From: an uncultured Ruminiclostridium sp.
GTDB taxonomy: Bacteria > Bacillota > Clostridia > Oscillospirales > Ruminococcaceae
NCBI GenBank assembly: GCA_947594425.1
Contig: CANQED010000004.1
Coordinates: forward strand, 62,001-126,000
Length of the DNA: 64,000 nucleotides
Direction of reading: 5' to 3'
Every line of letters begins with the position of its first letter. Position 1 is the first letter of the stretch. Made by a program: the position numbers and the translations under genes. The notes below the pieces were generated by a model. The model was not told the DNA's origin. It saw only the letters and a program-made list of their open reading frames with translations, and did not search any database. Of this stretch, positions 62,032-64,000 are shown piece after piece.

Positions 62032-62829
62032 TTATTCTCCGTAAGTCTTTATCGTTACGGTGTCGATTATCACGTCTTCAACGGGCTGACTTTTCTCGTT
62101 AGTGATAATTGTGCTTTGCTCAACCTCGACGTCGGATATTTTGTCGAGTACGTCAAACCCGTCTACCATCTGTCCGAAAACCGTATAATTGCCGTCAAGC
62201 GACATACTGCCGCCTACGTCTTTATATTTAGCTGCCGCCTCTTCGGAAATATTACTTATAAAATCCTTAGTATGGGTATAATAATCGGCATAAAAACTAA
62301 AGTATTTGTATTCGTCGCTTCCCTTTTCGTAAGATTTAGCCGTGTCGGAATACATGGTTATCTGATTTTCTATTGTGGGAATGCTAAAGTTTTCAACATC
62401 CTGCGGCGTTTTGGAATTAACTATATAAAATTGCGTGGTATTCTTTCCTAAAGCGTTAGCATAGCAAAGCGCGCCGTAAAAATGCCTCATAGAGTTGTTG
62501 GTCTCGATGTCAAATTGTTCATAATTTGAGTCATCCGTCACCATTCCGCCCTGTATCATAAAGTCCTTTACAATACGGTGAAAGGTCTTTCCGTCGTAAA
62601 ATTTATCATTAGCAAGGTCAATAAACACCTGCACGCCCTTAGGAGCGACCTCGGGATACAGCTTAAAGGTCATATCGCCATAGTCCTTAACGGATATTAC
62701 CGCATAGGTATCGCCGTCCTTTAAGGATACCTCGCCCGTGTTGCCCTCGACCTTAGTTGTTGACGAGCACCCGACTATCCCGATAAGCATACATAATGAT
62801 AAAGCCGCAGCCGTGATTTTCTTTTTCAT
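62032..62829 (-). CDS. Cyclophilin-type peptidyl-prolyl isomerase lipoprotein
   Basis: 265 residues. Lipoprotein signal with Cys at about 21 (LIGIVGCSS). Cyclophilin core: FHRIVKDFMIQGGMV, CYANALGKNTTQFYIV, and FGQMVDGFDVLDKISD, with an insertion of about 60 residues in the middle (TPQDVENF to GSDEYKYFSFYAD). It likely folds exported proteins. It complements the cytosolic cyclophilin at 13731. Confidence 0.9.
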   Translation of the reverse strand: MKKKITAAALSLCMLIGIVGCSSTTKVEGNTGEVSLKDGDTYAVISVKDYGDMTFKLYPEVAPKGVQVFIDLANDKFYDGKTFHRIVKDFMIQGGMVTDDSNYEQFDIETNNSMRHFYGALCYANALGKNTTQFYIVNSKTPQDVENFSIPTIENQITMYSDTAKSYEKGSDEYKYFSFYADYYTHTKDFISNISEEAAAKYKDVGGSMSLDGNYTVFGQMVDGFDVLDKISDVEVEQSTIITNEKSQPVEDVIIDTVTIKTYGE

Positions 62830-62865
62830 GATACTTCTTCTTTCTTACAATATATTTATATGATT

Positions 62866-62894
62866 ATTTTACCAAAAAACTTTTGCTCTGTCAA
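62866..62894 (-). promoter_or_regulatory. Promoter of the exported cyclophilin gene
   Basis: Minus strand TTGACA (62894-62889), 17-base spacer, TAAAAT (62871-62866). Confidence 0.88.
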
Positions 62895-62982
62895 GATTGA
62901 AGTAGCAGATTTTGATGAAAAGCATATTATGTACTGTGAGCGGTAAACGCTCAACAAAAAATAAATTTCGGAGGTACTCTCT

Positions 62983-63129
62983 ATGTGCAACTCTAACTAC
63001 TGGTGGATCATAATCCTTATCCTCCTGTTCAGCAACGGCGGCGGATGCGGCTGTGGCTGCAACAGCTTAGGAAACAACGGCTGCGGCTGCGGCAACAACA
63101 ACAACGACTGCGGTTGCGGCTGCAACTAA
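62983..63129 (+). CDS. 48-residue hydrophobic Gly/Cys/Asn-rich microprotein
   Basis: ATG at 62983 after GGAGGT. It begins MCNSNYWWIIILILLFSNG, a membrane helix, then GGCGCGCNSLGNNGCGCG and four Asn, ending CGCGCN and TAA. It has ten or so cysteines in CGC triplets. Similar small proteins with a hydrophobic start and Cys/Gly/Asn tail occur in Ruminococcaceae and resemble YjcZ-type sporulation peptides; metal binding or spore-coat use is a guess. A very strong terminator follows 12 bases on, which confirms a discrete gene. Confidence 0.7.
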   Translation: MCNSNYWWIIILILLFSNGGGCGCGCNSLGNNGCGCGNNNNDCGCGCN

Positions 63130-63141
63130 TTCCCTGCTTCG

Positions 63142-63167
63142 CCCCGGGAGAGATCCCGGGGTTTTTC
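63142..63167 (+). terminator. Terminator of the microprotein gene
   Basis: CCCCGGGA (63142-63149), loop GAGA, TCCCGGGG (63154-63161), then TTTTT. Confidence 0.95.
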
Positions 63168-63470
63168 CTATTTATGAGAAAATTGATGGTTTTCCCCGTA
63201 GCTTATTTCTCGGATTGCGAAAGTAATTTGAGAAATAAGCGTAAGCTGTCCGCCGCACGGCGGCAGCATAATCTCACTCTTTCCTTTCGCTTTATATTAG
63301 ACGTATACTTTGTCAGCCCCCGAGAATATATTGAGGATTATCTAGATAATTATATTTCCCTATATCATTTGTATAAAATCGACAATTAAAGCTTTTTCGG
63401 TTTAGTAGAATTATTAAAAAATAATATAGTAAAACCAAGTAAAAAAGTAGTATAATATACAAGATGACAT
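63168..63470 (+). other. Gene-free interval with two inverted repeats
   Basis: No convincing gene. GCTTATTTCTC (63201-63211) pairs perfectly with GAGAAATAAGC (63230-63240), followed by CCGCCG-CA-CGGCGG (63250-63263). An open frame (63174-63389) exists but lacks a ribosome site and starts on the terminator. TATAAT at 63451 with no good -35 may be the typA promoter. The repeats could be a small palindromic element or RNA structure. Confidence 0.5.
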
Positions 63471-63488
63471 AAAAAGAGGAGAATTGAA

Positions 63489-64000
63489 TTGAAAAGAGAA
63501 GATCTGAGAAATATCGCCATAATAGCGCACGTCGACCACGGTAAGACGACCTTAGTCGATGAGATGCTTAAGCAAGGCGGAGCCTTTCGTGAAAATCAAG
63601 AGGTCGAGGACCGCGTAATGGACAGCAACGACCTTGAGCGCGAGCGCGGCATAACAATTCTTGCCAAAAACGCGGCGGTAAAATACAAGGATATAAAGAT
63701 AAATATAGTTGACACCCCCGGGCACGCCGATTTTTCGGGCGAGGTAGAGCGCATACTCAAAATGGTAAACGGCGTTTTGCTTTTAGTAGACAGCTTTGAG
63801 GGCACTATGCCGCAGACAAGATTTGTACTGCAAAAGGCGCTCGAATTAAAGCTGCCGCTGATAACGGTAATAAACAAGACCGACCGTCCCGACGCGAGAA
63901 ATCACGAGGTCGTAGACGAGGTGCTCGAGCTGCTGCTCGACCTCGACGCTACTGAGGAGCAGCTTGACAGCCCCGTTATATTCTGCTCGGGCAGAAACGG
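63489..64000 (+). CDS. typA: Ribosome-associated GTPase TypA/BipA, N-terminal part
   Basis: 170 residues, cut by the window end. TTG start at 63489 behind AGAGGAG; a TTG five bases earlier meets a stop at once. G motifs: [15 protein letters not shown] (G1), ERERGITI (G2), [14 protein letters not shown] (G3) and NKTDRPDAR (G4). These are translational-GTPase motifs with the TypA-specific [16 protein letters not shown]. TypA binds ribosomes and aids assembly under stress. Confidence 0.93.
   Translation, partial: MKREDLRNIAIIAHVDHGKTTLVDEMLKQGGAFRENQEVEDRVMDSNDLERERGITILAKNAAVKYKDIKINIVDTPGHADFSGEVERILKMVNGVLLLVDSFEGTMPQTRFVLQKALELKLPLITVINKTDRPDARNHEVVDEVLELLLDLDATEEQLDSPVIFCSGRN

Noticed and set aside
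63003-63389. 128-codon open frame overlapping the microprotein gene.
   Set aside because: It lacks a ribosome site, runs through a strong terminator and overlaps the better 48-codon frame.

Overview
The window reads as a chromosomal segment of a Gram-positive anaerobe of the class Clostridia, most likely a Ruminococcus/Eubacterium-siraeum-like member of the Oscillospiraceae. This is an inference from gene content, not a database match. It rests on pyruvate formate-lyase with its activase, DnaD plus DnaI replication proteins, MreBCD-PBP2, DUF1292 and DUF4358 proteins, class II aldolase, long-form PRPP synthetase, strong AAGGAGG-type ribosome sites and very regular TTGACA-17-TATAAT promoters. 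I see no rRNA, tRNA, CRISPR array, prophage or complete insertion sequence.

Layout. 0-4.3 kb: the end of a UPF0210 gene, a DUF305 protein, and a minus-strand lysine/diaminopimelate operon (asd-dapA-dapB-ACT) behind a structured leader. 4.4-13.7 kb: queA, a broken phosphoesterase, tgt, mntP, pflB-pflA, a C_GCAxxG protein, an SDR enzyme, a cytosolic GH26 enzyme and a DUF4358 lipoprotein. 13.7-20 kb (minus): cyclophilin, transglutaminase-like protein, a copper ATPase carrying a CopZ-like tail with its own ribosome site, a GNAT enzyme, a small protein and phosphofructokinase. 20.1-26.3 kb: xylB-talC-glyA, prs, rarA. 26.2-28.4 kb: a split TauE/SafE transporter, a structured RNA, DUF1292, and a ~550-nt apparently noncoding structured RNA with promoter and terminator. 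28.4-34.3 kb: dnaD-dnaI and two large exported proteins. 34.4-43 kb: fba, tadA, an XRE regulator with a 34-aa membrane peptide, queH, corA behind a switch-like leader, zapA, U32 peptidase, dut. 43-49.9 kb: mreBCD-mrdA, mgsA, hisS. 49.9-53.4 kb: GNAT, DUF5131 and two tandem acyltransferases, one with a G10 tract. 53.4-56.6 kb: an SPFH/zinc-ribbon membrane operon. 56.7-59.8 kb: two paralogous sugar-binding lipoproteins without permeases. 59.9-64 kb: xerC, radC, exported cyclophilin, a Gly/Cys-rich microprotein and the 5' part of typA.

Themes. Central carbon and energy functions (pfk, fba, xylB, talC, mgsA, pfl) are spread through the window, and queA/tgt/queH form a queuosine salvage set. The most unusual content is RNA-level: the ~550-nt RNA at 27.8-28.4 kb, the RNA at 27.03-27.22 kb, and mutually exclusive hairpins in front of asd and corA. 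Next come the copper ATPase-chaperone fusion with internal initiation and the acyltransferase pair with a probable phase-variation tract.
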